The notes below the pieces were generated by a model. The model was given only the letters and a program-made list of their open reading frames with translations, was not told where the DNA came from and made no database searches. 40,825 nt of DNA, taken from NCBI GenBank assembly GCA_035602605.1, contig DATNLZ010000034.1:1-40825 (forward strand). Direction: 5' to 3'. The translations under genes were made by a program, and so were the position numbers. Numbering within the stretch: position 1 is the stretch's first letter; each line of letters begins with the position of its first letter. Positions 8,572 through 19,812 of this stretch are shown in pieces. Source of the stretch: DASQHY01 sp035602605. GTDB lineage: Bacteria; Acidobacteriota; Terriglobia; Acidiferrales; UBA7541.

Positions 8572-8743
8572 TCACGCGCGATAAATGATTTCAAAGTCGT
8601 TCATCATTTCGGTGAGGGACAGCTCGGGGAATTTCCCATCCTCAGCTGACAATGACCGTGGTGCCCCGGTCTCGGCATCGAAGAAGATAATTCGTCCACG
8701 GGATAAAAGCTCGATGGTTGCTCGAATCTCCGGTGAAATCCAT
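8572..8743 (-). pseudogene. Small broken ORF (unknown protein of about 57 residues)
   Basis: A protein-like frame reads leftwards from about 8742 to a TGA at 8572-8574 (SPEIRATIELLSRGRI, then FFDAETGAP, ending MMNDFEIIYRA). It has no start codon: a TAA lies directly before it, and the ATG at 8743-8741 is one base out of frame. Removing one T from the TTT just after that ATG would give MDSPEIRATIELL in frame, overlapping an upstream stop as TAATG. A protein-like tail in the frame upstream (KGCGIGGPSGAP, ending HVEFVS) runs into the end of the GH106-like gene. The likeliest reading is the remnant of a two-gene unit with a single-base frameshift, or a sequencing error. The family is not recognised. 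Confidence 0.35.
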
Positions 8744-8837
8744 TAACTCACAAATTCAACGTGGATGAGGTTTTTAGTAACGACAGGCGCTCCTGACGGA
8801 CCGCCGATTCCACAACCCTTGTTGGGCTCGGCTATCG

Positions 8838-12215
<3,378 letters not shown>

Positions 12216-12257
12216 GTTGTACTCCTGCGCTCTACTTTAGGGGCGTTCCGAAGCTAC

Positions 12258-12920
12258 TTACTCAAACTGCTTCCTGAAATCCGCAAGCAGCTGTTTTAAG
12301 CTCGCAAACTCCTTCTGAAGGCCTGCGACTTTATCCTCCAGCAGAGCCATTCGTTCCTCGTCGACTGGGTTAGTGTGAGCCGCAGTTGCAGCTCCCATGA
12401 CTGGCTCGGGCTCGCGCGTCTCCACATCCCCCGATAGCAGATGCGCGTAGCGTGCTTCCTTCGTGCCAGGTTGTCTGGGGAGCACCTTGACCAGCGGGGG
12501 CTCGCGTTTCATCAGATGTTGCAGCGTAGATTGCACTTCGCTCAGGTCGTCAAACCGATGCATGCGCTCCGCACGGCTTCGCAGCTCCCCGGGTGTTTGC
12601 GGACCTCGAAGTAACAGCACGCAGAAGATAGCGTTCTCCCGGCGATCGAAGTTAAAAACTTCCTGGAGCTGATGTTCGTACTTGGATACGCGGCTATCCC
12701 CGCTTGCGCTGGATCTCGCCAATGCTTGGTCATCCAAGCTGTGTAATGCCTGCCTGACGGCTTCCTCCTCCAAATGCATCGACGGATCGCGATTGGATTT
12801 CTGGTTGCAGGCATTGATGAGCGCATTCAACGAAAGCGGATAGTAATCCGGAGTAGTGATCTCCTTTTCCATCAGCGAGCCCAGCACTCTGGCCTCAACG
12901 TCGTTTAGAAGGATGTTCAC
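12258..12920 (-). CDS. yceH: YceH-family (DUF480) protein
   Basis: Protein of 220 residues matching the YceH/DUF480 family, which has two winged-helix-like domains. Signatures: the N-terminal VEARVLGSLMEKEITTPDYYPLSLNALINACNQKSNRDPSM block (about residues 8-48), the central FCVLLLRGPQTPGELRSRAERMH (about residues 99-121), and the LPRQPGTKEARYAHLLSGDV motif (about residues 145-165). The C-terminus has a short coiled-coil-like heptad region (about residues 190-219). The cellular role is not firmly established; DNA binding is suspected from the fold. It has the normal family length. The gene lies immediately upstream of the GH106-like gene on the same strand and could be co-transcribed, though no functional link is known. 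Confidence 0.9.
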   Translation of the reverse strand: MNILLNDVEARVLGSLMEKEITTPDYYPLSLNALINACNQKSNRDPSMHLEEEAVRQALHSLDDQALARSSASGDSRVSKYEHQLQEVFNFDRRENAIFCVLLLRGPQTPGELRSRAERMHRFDDLSEVQSTLQHLMKREPPLVKVLPRQPGTKEARYAHLLSGDVETREPEPVMGAATAAHTNPVDEERMALLEDKVAGLQKEFASLKQLLADFRKQFE

Positions 12921-13104
12921 GGCTCGGAATCATACATTAAGGTCGGCGGGGCCCTCAAATGTGGTGGGCTGCTCGGTGCACAGGCATGTTGAGCTCGCTA
13001 GCTAAAATGATTGATAATCAAGGCTCCTGCACCAGGAGGTAGCAAATACCTGCATATGCAATCCGGGCACGATCGCGTGGAATACCCAGAAAGGGAGCAT
13101 TCCC

Positions 13105-14158
13105 ATGACTCGAATCCTTCGTATGGCCGTACCAATCATTGCCGCGACATCCCTGGCCCTCGGTCAAGCGAAGGCTCAAGTAGTGAAGACGGTTGTCCTA
13201 CGGGGCTGGCTGCTCCCTCGGTGGCCGGCAAGGTCTCATGGAAGCGCAGCGGTATCCCGAAGATTTCGATGGGATCATCGCCGGAGCTCCCGCCAACTAC
13301 CACATCCACCTGGCTGCCGCCGATATGGCCGCAGGTCTGGCCACGCTCAAAAGCAAAGAAAGTTTCCTCACTCCCCTGAAGTACGCTCTGTTGAACCAGG
13401 CCGTGCTCGCACAGTGCGACGCACGAGATGGAGTGAAAGATGGAGTGCTCACCGATCCGCGCACGTGCCGCTTCGATCCCTCGACGCTGTTATGCACCGG
13501 GAGCGATGCGGACAACTGCCTGACCGCACCACAGGTCGAAGCAGCGAAGAAGATCTATGCTCCAGCAAGAACCAAGACTGGCGAAGTGATCTTTCCAGGA
13601 CTGGAACCCGGCACTGAATTGGCTTGGGGACCACTGACTGGTGGGCCAGCGCAGTTATCACTCATTCAAGGTGCCTTCATGGTAGCCCATGACGACCCGA
13701 ACTGGGACTGGCACACGTTTGACTTGGACCGCGGTGCTGCGCTCGGGGACAAAAACCTAGGTTTTATCCACGCCATCAATCCCGACCTCCAAGCGTTCGA
13801 GGCTCGTGGCGGAAAACTCTTGTTCTACCACGGCTGGAATGACCAGCTCATTGCCCCCCAGAACACCATTGACTACTACTCTAGCGTGCTCTCTAAAATG
13901 GGTGCGAAGCAAGACAACTGGCTGCGGCTCTTCATGGCTCCTGGCATGCAGCACTGCCAAGGTGGACCGGGCCCAGATCAAATAAACTTTCTCGGGGCTC
14001 TGGAGCGCTGGCGTGAATCCGGCGTCGCACCCGATCAGATCATTGCGTCTCGCGTGACAAACAACAGAGTGGCGATGACCCGCCCGCTGTGTCCCTATCC
14101 GCAGGTCGCGCAGTATAAGGGCGTGGGGAGCACGAATGACGCTGCGGATTTCGTGTGA
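13105..14158 (+). pseudogene. Tannase/feruloyl esterase family gene, internally deleted and frameshifted
   Basis: The first 25 codons from ATG 13105 give a clean signal peptide (MTRILRMAVP, ending LALGQAKAQ) behind a GGGAG site. Within about 10 codons the protein-like frame shifts to the one read from 13193, which starts directly at YGAGCSLGGRQGLMEAQRYPEDFDGI, the nucleophile region of tannase-family esterases. The N-terminal part expected between signal and nucleophile (roughly 150-200 residues) is missing. The remaining 320 residues are well kept: nucleophile Ser in GCSLGG, Asp in FYHGWNDQL, His in PGMQHCQGG, and a calcium-site-like region around CDARDGVKDGVL. Such enzymes release gallic or ferulic acid from esters. 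The deletion and shift make a working enzyme unlikely. Confidence 0.75.
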
Positions 14159-14231
14159 GGCTCCGTAGCTTTACTCAGCACCAGACCTGCACAAGTAGGT
14201 AGAGAGATCGGAAAGGATCAAATCATAAAGC

Positions 14232-14247
14232 GCAACCACAAGGTTGC
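14232..14247. promoter_or_regulatory. Inverted repeat operator 1, GCAAC-N6-GTTGC
   Basis: Sixteen bases, GCAACCACAAGGTTGC, a palindrome with five-base outer arms (six if the inner pair is counted). The same GCAAC-N6-GTTGC pattern recurs 41 bases downstream. The likely -35 box (TTGCTT, 14244-14249) overlaps its right arm, so a bound repressor would block polymerase. It is likely read by the ArsR protein of this operon. Confidence 0.6.
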
Positions 14248-14272
14248 TTGTTGTGGCGCGCTAAGGTAATGT
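14244..14272 (+). promoter_or_regulatory. Candidate sigma-70 promoter of the SRPBCC-arsR operon
   Basis: TTGCTT at 14244-14249 and TAATGT at 14267-14272 with a 17-base spacer. It sits between the two 16-base inverted repeats and would start transcription near 14279, giving a very short leader before ATG 14294. Confidence 0.5.
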
Positions 14273-14288
14273 GCAACTCGGAGGTTGC
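14273..14288. promoter_or_regulatory. Inverted repeat operator 2, GCAAC-N6-GTTGC
   Basis: Sixteen bases, GCAACTCGGAGGTTGC, matching operator 1 in both arms. Its centre is 41 bases from the centre of operator 1, about four helical turns, so the two sites lie on the same DNA face. It overlaps the GGAGG ribosome binding site of the first gene. Confidence 0.6.
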
Positions 14289-14293
14289 TTAAG

Positions 14294-14746
14294 ATGAACA
14301 ACCGTATTGAGAAGCGCCTTGAACTCAAGGCGCCAGTTTCGCGCGTCTGGCGCGCGCTGACCGATTACCGGGAGTTTGGCGAGTGGTTTCGCGTGAAGCT
14401 GGAGGGCCCGTTCGTACCGGGCCAGATCTCGCGTGGCTACGTTACTTATCCTGGCTACGAGCACGTCAAATGGGAGGCCGTCGTGCAGAACATAGAGCCC
14501 GAACGGCTCTTTTCCTTTACCTGGCATCCGTATGCCGTGGATCCCAAAATAGACTATTCAAAGGAGACCCCCACGCTCGTCGAATTTAGGCTGGAGAAGA
14601 CCACGAGCGGCACATTGCTTCTGCTCACCGAGTCGGGCTTCGACAAAATCCCCAGCGACCGCCGCCTCGAAGCATTCCGCAAGAATGACGGTGGTTGGAC
14701 AGAGCAAATGAAGAACATCGAGAAGCATGTCGCACAAACGTCGTAA
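14294..14746 (+). CDS. SRPBCC/AHSA1-family protein
   Basis: Protein of 150 residues with the START-like/AHSA1 fold. It begins with the typical IEKRLELKAPVSRVWRALTDYREFGEWF block (about residues 4-31) and carries WEAVVQNIEPERLFSFTWHP (about residues 63-82) and GTLLLLTESGFDKIP near residues 105-120. It ends with an amphipathic helix containing GGWTEQMKNIEKHV. The fold makes a deep hydrophobic ligand pocket; the ligand is unknown. The ATG at 14294 is chosen because GGAGG lies at 14280-14284; a TTG nine bases earlier would overlap that site. It overlaps the ArsR gene that follows by 20 bases. This SRPBCC-ArsR pairing is common, and the two are thought to act as a ligand-responsive unit. Confidence 0.9.
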   Translation: MNNRIEKRLELKAPVSRVWRALTDYREFGEWFRVKLEGPFVPGQISRGYVTYPGYEHVKWEAVVQNIEPERLFSFTWHPYAVDPKIDYSKETPTLVEFRLEKTTSGTLLLLTESGFDKIPSDRRLEAFRKNDGGWTEQMKNIEKHVAQTS

Positions 14747-15074
14747 CAGCATTGCCGCCAGACGGCAGCGTCGTGCACCCGTATTTGCCGCGCTCGGCGA
14801 CGAGACGCGGCTATCGCTGGTTGCGAAGCTCTGTGGTGGGCAGCCTCATTCGATCTCACAGCTGACGGAGGGTTCGAAGCTGACCCGGCAGGCGATCACC
14901 AAGCATCTTCGAGTGCTGGAGAGTGTAGGAATTGTGCGCAGCGTCCGCGCGGGTCGCGAGAGCCGGTTCGAGTTCGATCCGCAGCCGATTGAGGGAATTA
15001 AGGAATACCTCGATTTCGTTTCCGAGCAGTGGGATCAGGCGCTGTCCAGGCTAAAGTCGTTCGTCGAAAATTGA
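14727..15074 (+). CDS. ArsR-family winged-helix transcriptional regulator
   Basis: Protein of 115 residues with one winged-helix domain: APVFAALGDETRLSLVAKLCGGQPHSISQLTEG (about residues 17-49), a recognition helix in LTRQAITKHLRVLESVGIV (about residues 52-70) and the wing RSVRAGRESRFEFDP. No Cys-rich metal site is visible, so this is not an arsenic sensor but one of the SRPBCC-linked ArsR subgroup. It is translationally coupled to the SRPBCC gene by a 20-base overlap. The two GCAAC-N6-GTTGC repeats around the operon promoter are the obvious candidate operators and imply autorepression. Confidence 0.92.
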   Translation: MSHKRRNSIAARRQRRAPVFAALGDETRLSLVAKLCGGQPHSISQLTEGSKLTRQAITKHLRVLESVGIVRSVRAGRESRFEFDPQPIEGIKEYLDFVSEQWDQALSRLKSFVEN

Positions 15075-15216
15075 GTGCCCGGAGTGAGATAAACATCTTT
15101 GCCGTGAGCTCGGCATTGGTCTGAGCTGGCGAGCGTGTGAGAATAACGGTGGCATTGACTCGCCGGCATTTCTGTATTCTCATTAGGAAACAAAGTTTAG
15201 ACGCGGAGGGGAATGT

Positions 15217-16290
15217 ATGCGTGTGGAACGCCGATTGTTTCTCCGTTCGTCCGCCGCGCTCGTGGGAGCCGGTATTATGCTTGGCTCAGGCCATGGCCAA
15301 CCCGAGCAGATCCATCCGCACCACGTCCATGCGGCATCGCGCATGACGGAGTGCGCCAACCGCTTTCTCGCCGCGCTCGACGCCCATCAGTGCGGCAAGG
15401 CGACGTTCCCTTTCGACAGCGACGAGCGCATGAACTGGCACTTCATCCCGAAGCAGCGCAAGGGCCTGCCGCTGCAGGAGATGACGCCCTACCAGAAGCA
15501 CCTCGCCAGCGCGCTACTGGCGTCCGGGCTGAGCCAAACGGGATACATCAAGGCCGTGACGATCATGAGCCTGGAAGACGTGCTTAAGATCATAGAGAAC
15601 GACAGCGGCGAGCACCGCAATCCGGAGAAATATTACGTCTCGGTGTTCGGTACTCCGTCCGACAGCGGAACGTGGGGCTACCGCGTCGAGGGCCACCATT
15701 TCAGCCAGAACTACACGGTAGTGAATGGCAACGTTATCGACGGCCCGAGCTTTTTCGGCGCCAATCCCGCGGAAGTCCGGCAAGGGCCGCGCAAGGGGCT
15801 GCGCACTCTGGCTGGGGAAGAGGATCTCGGCATCGAGCTGATCCATATGCTCGACGAACAACAGCAGAAGATGGCAATCGTGGATCCAACTGCCTACAAG
15901 GACATCCTCACCGCAGCCAGCAGGAAGGCCGCGCTCCAGGGCCAGCCGTCCGGACTCGCCGCTTCCAAGATGAACGCCAATCAGTTCGACGCGCTCAGGG
16001 CCCTTATGGAAGAATACGCGCGCAACGTGCCGGACGAGCTGGCCGAAGGCCGGGACGCGCAGATAAACAAAGCCGGCCGGAATATCCACTTTGCCTGGTC
16101 GGGCGGCATCGACCGCGGCGACCCGCATTACTATCGTGTTCAGACACCTTCGTTCCTGATTGAATTAGACGACACGCAGGACAACGCCAACCACATCCAC
16201 TCCGTGTGGCGGGACCTCGCAGGGGACTTTGGCGAGGATCTGCTCCATCAGCACTACCAGGCAAGCCACCAGAAGAAATCTGCGACCTAA
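15217..16290 (+). CDS. DUF3500-family protein, Tat-exported
   Basis: Protein of 357 residues. The N-terminus has a twin-arginine signal (ERRLFLRSSAALVGAGIMLG, about residues 4-23), so it is probably exported folded and may bind a cofactor or metal. The body matches DUF3500: FPFDSDERMNWHFIPKQRKGLPLQEM (about residues 64-90), the YYVSVFGTPSDSGTWGYRVEGHH block (about residues 139-160), then HFSQNYTVVNGNV, and the end segment YYRVQTPSFLIELDDTQDNANHIHSVWRD (about residues 307-335). His-rich stretches suggest metal binding, which is inference. No function is established for the family. The start is ATG at 15217 behind GGAGGGG. Confidence 0.88.
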   Translation: MRVERRLFLRSSAALVGAGIMLGSGHGQPEQIHPHHVHAASRMTECANRFLAALDAHQCGKATFPFDSDERMNWHFIPKQRKGLPLQEMTPYQKHLASALLASGLSQTGYIKAVTIMSLEDVLKIIENDSGEHRNPEKYYVSVFGTPSDSGTWGYRVEGHHFSQNYTVVNGNVIDGPSFFGANPAEVRQGPRKGLRTLAGEEDLGIELIHMLDEQQQKMAIVDPTAYKDILTAASRKAALQGQPSGLAASKMNANQFDALRALMEEYARNVPDELAEGRDAQINKAGRNIHFAWSGGIDRGDPHYYRVQTPSFLIELDDTQDNANHIHSVWRDLAGDFGEDLLHQHYQASHQKKSAT

Positions 16291-16488
16291 GGTTTGCCCA
16301 AGAGAAAGTCGGCAAATCCATCAAGGCGCTTCCGACGCTAGAACGGCTCGACATCGTGCACGCATGACAGAATCCGGGAACAATCGGGAACTACGCGTGG
16401 CATAAAAAGCTAGCGAGTTGCTCGATCCCAATTCACAAACCGGCCTCCGCTTGGGAGCACTTAGGGGCTGCGCCCGGCGACGCAGGGC

Positions 16489-17985
16489 TCAGGGAATTCG
16501 CCACGCCCAGATTGAGCCGAGGCGCTGAGCCGGGATCATGTTGTTCGGGAACGGCACCCCCGTGGCCGGATCGGTCAGAACCAGCCCTGGGTACATGCTG
16601 TAATTCCCGCCGCGTTCACTGGCGGTGGGGACATACGCAACGGCGGAAAAATCGCTGGTGAGCGGCACGAGCTCACAGACCATCGCGTTGGGCATGTTTG
16701 GCAGGGGAATCGACTGAAGCTGCCCGAACTTGCTCGCGGTGGTCTCTCCCATCACAAAGCGGTTACCCATCGAATCCGCGACAATATAATCGATGCTATC
16801 GAAGATAGGGACAAAGTTATCGGGCAAATGAATATTGGCCCGACAGCGCGCTGGCGGACCGGCGGTAGTCGCCGCGGAGGAAGGAGCTGAGCCAGCCGGG
16901 AAAGGCGAGGCGCCGACTTCGGTAAGCGCCCCGGTTGCGCCATCAATGGCGAACTCCGAAATGTTATTCGAGACCAGATTGGCCACGTAGGCGAATTGGC
17001 CGGTGCGCTCGACGGTTACCGCCCGAGGACGCTCTCCCGCCGGGAAAGGCGAGCCGGCAACCTCGGTGAGTGTCCCGGCAGCCCCGTCAAGGGTGTAGGC
17101 CGAGACGTCGTTGGAAAGGACATTCGCAACGTAGACGAAGTGGTCCGTGGGATCGATTTCTACTGAAAAAGGGTCGGTTCCCGACGCGAAGGGCGAGCCA
17201 GCAACCTCCGTCAACACACCTGTAGCACCATCAATCGCGAAGACCGAGACGTTGTTGGAGCTAGAATTCGCCACGAAGAGGAACTGTCCGGCGGGGTCAA
17301 CTCTCACGGAGCCAGGAAACGTTCCCGCAGGGAAGGGCGAGCTGGGAGCCTCCGTCAGTGCCCCGGTGGCCCAGTCGATGGTGTACGCCGAAACGTTGTT
17401 GGATAGTTCATTTGCCACGTAGACGAATTGGCTCGTGGGATCCACGTTTATTGACTCCGGAGCCGATCCCGCAGGGAAGGGCGAGCCGGGAACGGGCGTC
17501 AGCGCCCCGGTGATGTCATTGATGGTGAACGCCGAAACTTTCCCGGCAGCGGCACCGCCATTCGCCACGTAGGCGAACCGGCCCCTGGGATCCACCGCCA
17601 CTGAGACAGAAGCGGCTCCGGAGGGGAAGGGCGAGCCGGGACTTTCGGCCAGCGCTCCCGTAACCGCGTTGATTCGGTAGGCCGAAACGTTGCCGGAACC
17701 GGCATTCGCCACGTAGACGAATTGACCCGCCGGATGCACCTTCACTGAAAAGGGATTGGCGCCCGCCGGGAAGGGCGAGCCGGGAACCTCCGTCAACGCG
17801 CCGGTCGTCCCGTCGATGCTGTACGCCGAAACGTTGCCGGAACCGATGCCGCCGAGGCAACCGCTCCCGCAGTTGGTAGCATAGGCGAAGCCCCCAGTTT
17901 GGCTCCACAGGGCTGTCGCTGTTCCCGCTAAGGCCATCAATATGACGCAGCAAACCAGATTCGCAGACTTGCTGGGAAGTTTCAT
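16489..17985 (-). CDS. Secreted seven-bladed beta-propeller (lactonase/YncE-like) protein
   Basis: Protein of 498 residues. After a signal peptide (about residues 1-26, VCCVILMALAGTATALW) come seven repeats of about 48 residues, each with a FxYVANxxSNNVSAY strand, a GALTEVxGSPFPAG loop and an xxVxVDPxGQ end. This matches the lactonase/YVTN-type propeller. No enzymatic residues can be assigned; many such acidobacterial proteins have no known activity. After the seventh blade the last 110 residues differ, ending in a DPATGVPFPNNMIPAQRL motif that otherwise occurs in Oar-like TonB receptors. The ATG at 17985 is preferred over one 43 codons upstream because GAGGAG lies just before it and a signal peptide follows at once. 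Confidence 0.85.
   Translation of the reverse strand: MKLPSKSANLVCCVILMALAGTATALWSQTGGFAYATNCGSGCLGGIGSGNVSAYSIDGTTGALTEVPGSPFPAGANPFSVKVHPAGQFVYVANAGSGNVSAYRINAVTGALAESPGSPFPSGAASVSVAVDPRGRFAYVANGGAAAGKVSAFTINDITGALTPVPGSPFPAGSAPESINVDPTSQFVYVANELSNNVSAYTIDWATGALTEAPSSPFPAGTFPGSVRVDPAGQFLFVANSSSNNVSVFAIDGATGVLTEVAGSPFASGTDPFSVEIDPTDHFVYVANVLSNDVSAYTLDGAAGTLTEVAGSPFPAGERPRAVTVERTGQFAYVANLVSNNISEFAIDGATGALTEVGASPFPAGSAPSSAATTAGPPARCRANIHLPDNFVPIFDSIDYIVADSMGNRFVMGETTASKFGQLQSIPLPNMPNAMVCELVPLTSDFSAVAYVPTASERGGNYSMYPGLVLTDPATGVPFPNNMIPAQRLGSIWAWRIP
16900..17880. repeat. Internal propeller-blade repeats in the coding sequence
   Basis: Seven tandem units of roughly 135-165 bases inside the propeller gene, visible as recurring GGGAAGGGCGAGCC-like stretches on the plus strand (the GSPFPAG codons read backwards). 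They are diverged copies, not identical repeats, so they reflect protein structure more than recent expansion. Confidence 0.7.
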
Positions 17986-18293
17986 AAGCTCCTCTCGTGG
18001 TCGAGATTTCAACTCGCAGCTGCCATCGAGATCGATCGTGTCACTCGCGAGCTCCTGCATCGCAAGGGGCGGGAATCGTACGTCGCGCGACGCGCAGACG
18101 CACCAAGTGCTCACGAATGTGCTTCGGACCGGGACGCAATGCCAACTCGATCCGCTGGCGATTTTCGCTGACCTGCTCCGTCAGGCCACCGCCCGCGTGT
18201 CCGCCATCTCTTCCCAACGTGACGTCCACCGGGTGGTTGAGAGCGTACAATCCGATCAGGAATTCAACGGCGTCGGAGTCTCACCAGAGCTGA
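17986..18293. other. Intergenic region between propeller and M23 genes
   Basis: About 308 bases. An open frame of 69 codons on the minus strand (18041-18250) has no ribosome binding site and no recognised similarity. It probably contains the propeller gene's promoter; I see nothing else. Confidence 0.35.
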
Positions 18294-19295
18294 CTAGTTG
18301 ATCTCGAGCACTCGTCGGCCCATCAGTCCCGAGACGTCAATGGCCAGCGCCTCGTAGGAACCTTGAGGGGGAACGGGGAAGCGCTTGAAAAGCACCGTCA
18401 ATCTGTATACCGGTTTCGGATCACCGCAGCTCGGTTCGAGAGCAAGGCAGGTCGGATCGAGAAAGATGCTCGAGCCATCGTCGAAGAACACCTCCGGTTG
18501 CTGTACGTCCGGGCTAATATTCTCGCGCTCGTTGAGTCTGACCCGGCGATCATCCACGACTGTGCCGCCGACGTCGCGCGTAATCAGTCTGACTTCATTG
18601 AGATCGAGGTCGTCCGGTGGCGTCTCGACCACAACTGCCACATCACCCGTGCCGTCGCCGGCTGGTGTCAGGGACAGGTCAGTAACCACCGGCGCGTCAA
18701 TGCGAGTGCGCTGAAGGTATCCCAGCGCGTTCTTGGCAGGTCTATCAATTTGAAAGAAACTGCCGTCCCGCACTTCAAAGTGCAGGTGGAAGTAGGAGGC
18801 ATTCCCCGTCTTCCCAACTTCGCCGATTTTGGCCCCAGCAAGGACCCTGGCTCCGGTCACCAATTCGTCTGCCTGACGCGAAAGGTGAAGGTAGAGCGTA
18901 TAGAGCTCATTGCCATGGGCCAGCGCCACGATCCGGCCACCACGCGGAAAGATCGGCGTGCAACCTGGCGGCGCAGTGTCATTCGCGATCTCAATGCGGC
19001 ACCCGGCATCGTCCGTTAAGCGGTGGACGGTTGCGGTCGACGCGGCAAATACCGGTGTTCCCTCCGGCGCAGGAAGGTCAATGCCCTCGTGGAACTCGTA
19101 TACAGTAACCGGCCGCGGGCGCGGGCCGAACGGGGAGCTGATCACGTCGGGGACGGCCGATCCAGAAAGCGGCCACAGGAACGGCGGGGGTTCTGCCGGT
19201 TGGGCAGCAACCCGCCTGGCGGATACCAACGCGATGCCCGTTCCCGCCAACGCAACTACGGAGAGGATGGCTCTGAGAACCTTCGCTATGTTCAT
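18294..19295 (-). CDS. M23-family metallopeptidase (LytM-like), secreted
   Basis: Protein of 333 residues with a signal peptide (about residues 1-31, ending RRVAAQ). The peptidase domain covers about residues 50-180. It contains SSPFGPRPRP, the zinc motif HEGIDLPAPEG (His and Asp ligands), then LYTLYLHLSRQ and KTGNASYFHLHFEVRDG, which supplies the HxH active-site motif. All four key positions of a zinc-dependent endopeptidase are present. M23 enzymes cut peptide crosslinks in peptidoglycan, so a cell-wall role outside the cytoplasmic membrane is likely. The C-terminal 140 residues look like a beta-rich domain with no clear family (VVTDLSLTPAGDGTGDVAVVVE). Confidence 0.9.
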   Translation of the reverse strand: MNIAKVLRAILSVVALAGTGIALVSARRVAAQPAEPPPFLWPLSGSAVPDVISSPFGPRPRPVTVYEFHEGIDLPAPEGTPVFAASTATVHRLTDDAGCRIEIANDTAPPGCTPIFPRGGRIVALAHGNELYTLYLHLSRQADELVTGARVLAGAKIGEVGKTGNASYFHLHFEVRDGSFFQIDRPAKNALGYLQRTRIDAPVVTDLSLTPAGDGTGDVAVVVETPPDDLDLNEVRLITRDVGGTVVDDRRVRLNERENISPDVQQPEVFFDDGSSIFLDPTCLALEPSCGDPKPVYRLTVLFKRFPVPPQGSYEALAIDVSGLMGRRVLEIN

Positions 19296-19500
19296 GTTTG
19301 AGACCTCGCACTATAAGGGAAGAGCTCCATTCACGCAACCGAAAGTGAACCTAAACTTTATTCCGCGGTCCGATCATCGAAGATCGGGGCGATCCAAGCG
19401 GATGTGCAGACGCGGATGCTCGCCCTAGCCTGTCGGTCATCTGGACCACTTTGGTCAGTGTCGAGGCCGCAAAGCTCGCCTCGGCGTTTCGCTGTGTTGA

Positions 19501-19657
19501 GTCTTCTTCGAACTCTTCAGGAGGGCGGTAGCCTAGCGCTGAATGTTAGCGGCACCGATTGTAATAGTGTTCGATGAATCCCTCGATCCTCTCGACTATG
19601 TGCTAAGTTCACGCTACCCGTTGGCGTAGATCTCCTGCCTTTTCAGTGTCTTCATAA
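19501..19657 (-). pseudogene. IS3-family transposase (integrase core) C-terminal fragment
   Basis: Read leftwards, the sequence encodes MKTLKRQEIYANG, a stop, a short shifted stretch, then RIEGFIEHYYNRCR, a stop, and HSALGYRPPEEFE. These are the closing motifs of IS3-family integrase-type transposases (MKTLK-EE-YxN, then YNxxRLHSALGYxPPxEFE). The frame is broken by at least two stop codons, so the fragment is dead. The upstream transposase domains are missing; instead the sequence joins an IS110-type fragment at about 19657. An open tail continues to about 19351. Confidence 0.75.
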
Positions 19658-19806
19658 CTGCTGTGCGGAATCTACTCCGAAACCAGGCACTTCGGCCAAC
19701 CGGGCCACCGTTTCTTGATGCGGTTTAAGCGCCCGTACGATCACGCCGTTGAGCCTTGCGATCTGCTCATCGATCAATTGCAGCCGCTCCCACCGCGAAA
19801 TAATTT
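19658..19806 (-). pseudogene. IS110-family transposase fragment
   Basis: The minus-strand frame reads ERLQLIDEQIARLNGVIVRAL, then KPHQETVARLAEVPGFGVDSAQQ. This is the helical linker and the start of the C-terminal Transposase_20 (helix-hairpin-helix) domain of IS110-family transposases, whose usual form is LxxVPGxGxxxAxxxxAExG. The N-terminal RuvC-like DEDD domain and the rest of the C-terminus are absent. It begins within a few bases of the stop codon of the S9 peptidase gene and ends at the IS3 fragment, so it is a small remnant trapped between other sequences. Confidence 0.7.
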
Positions 19807-19812
19807 CGCGTT

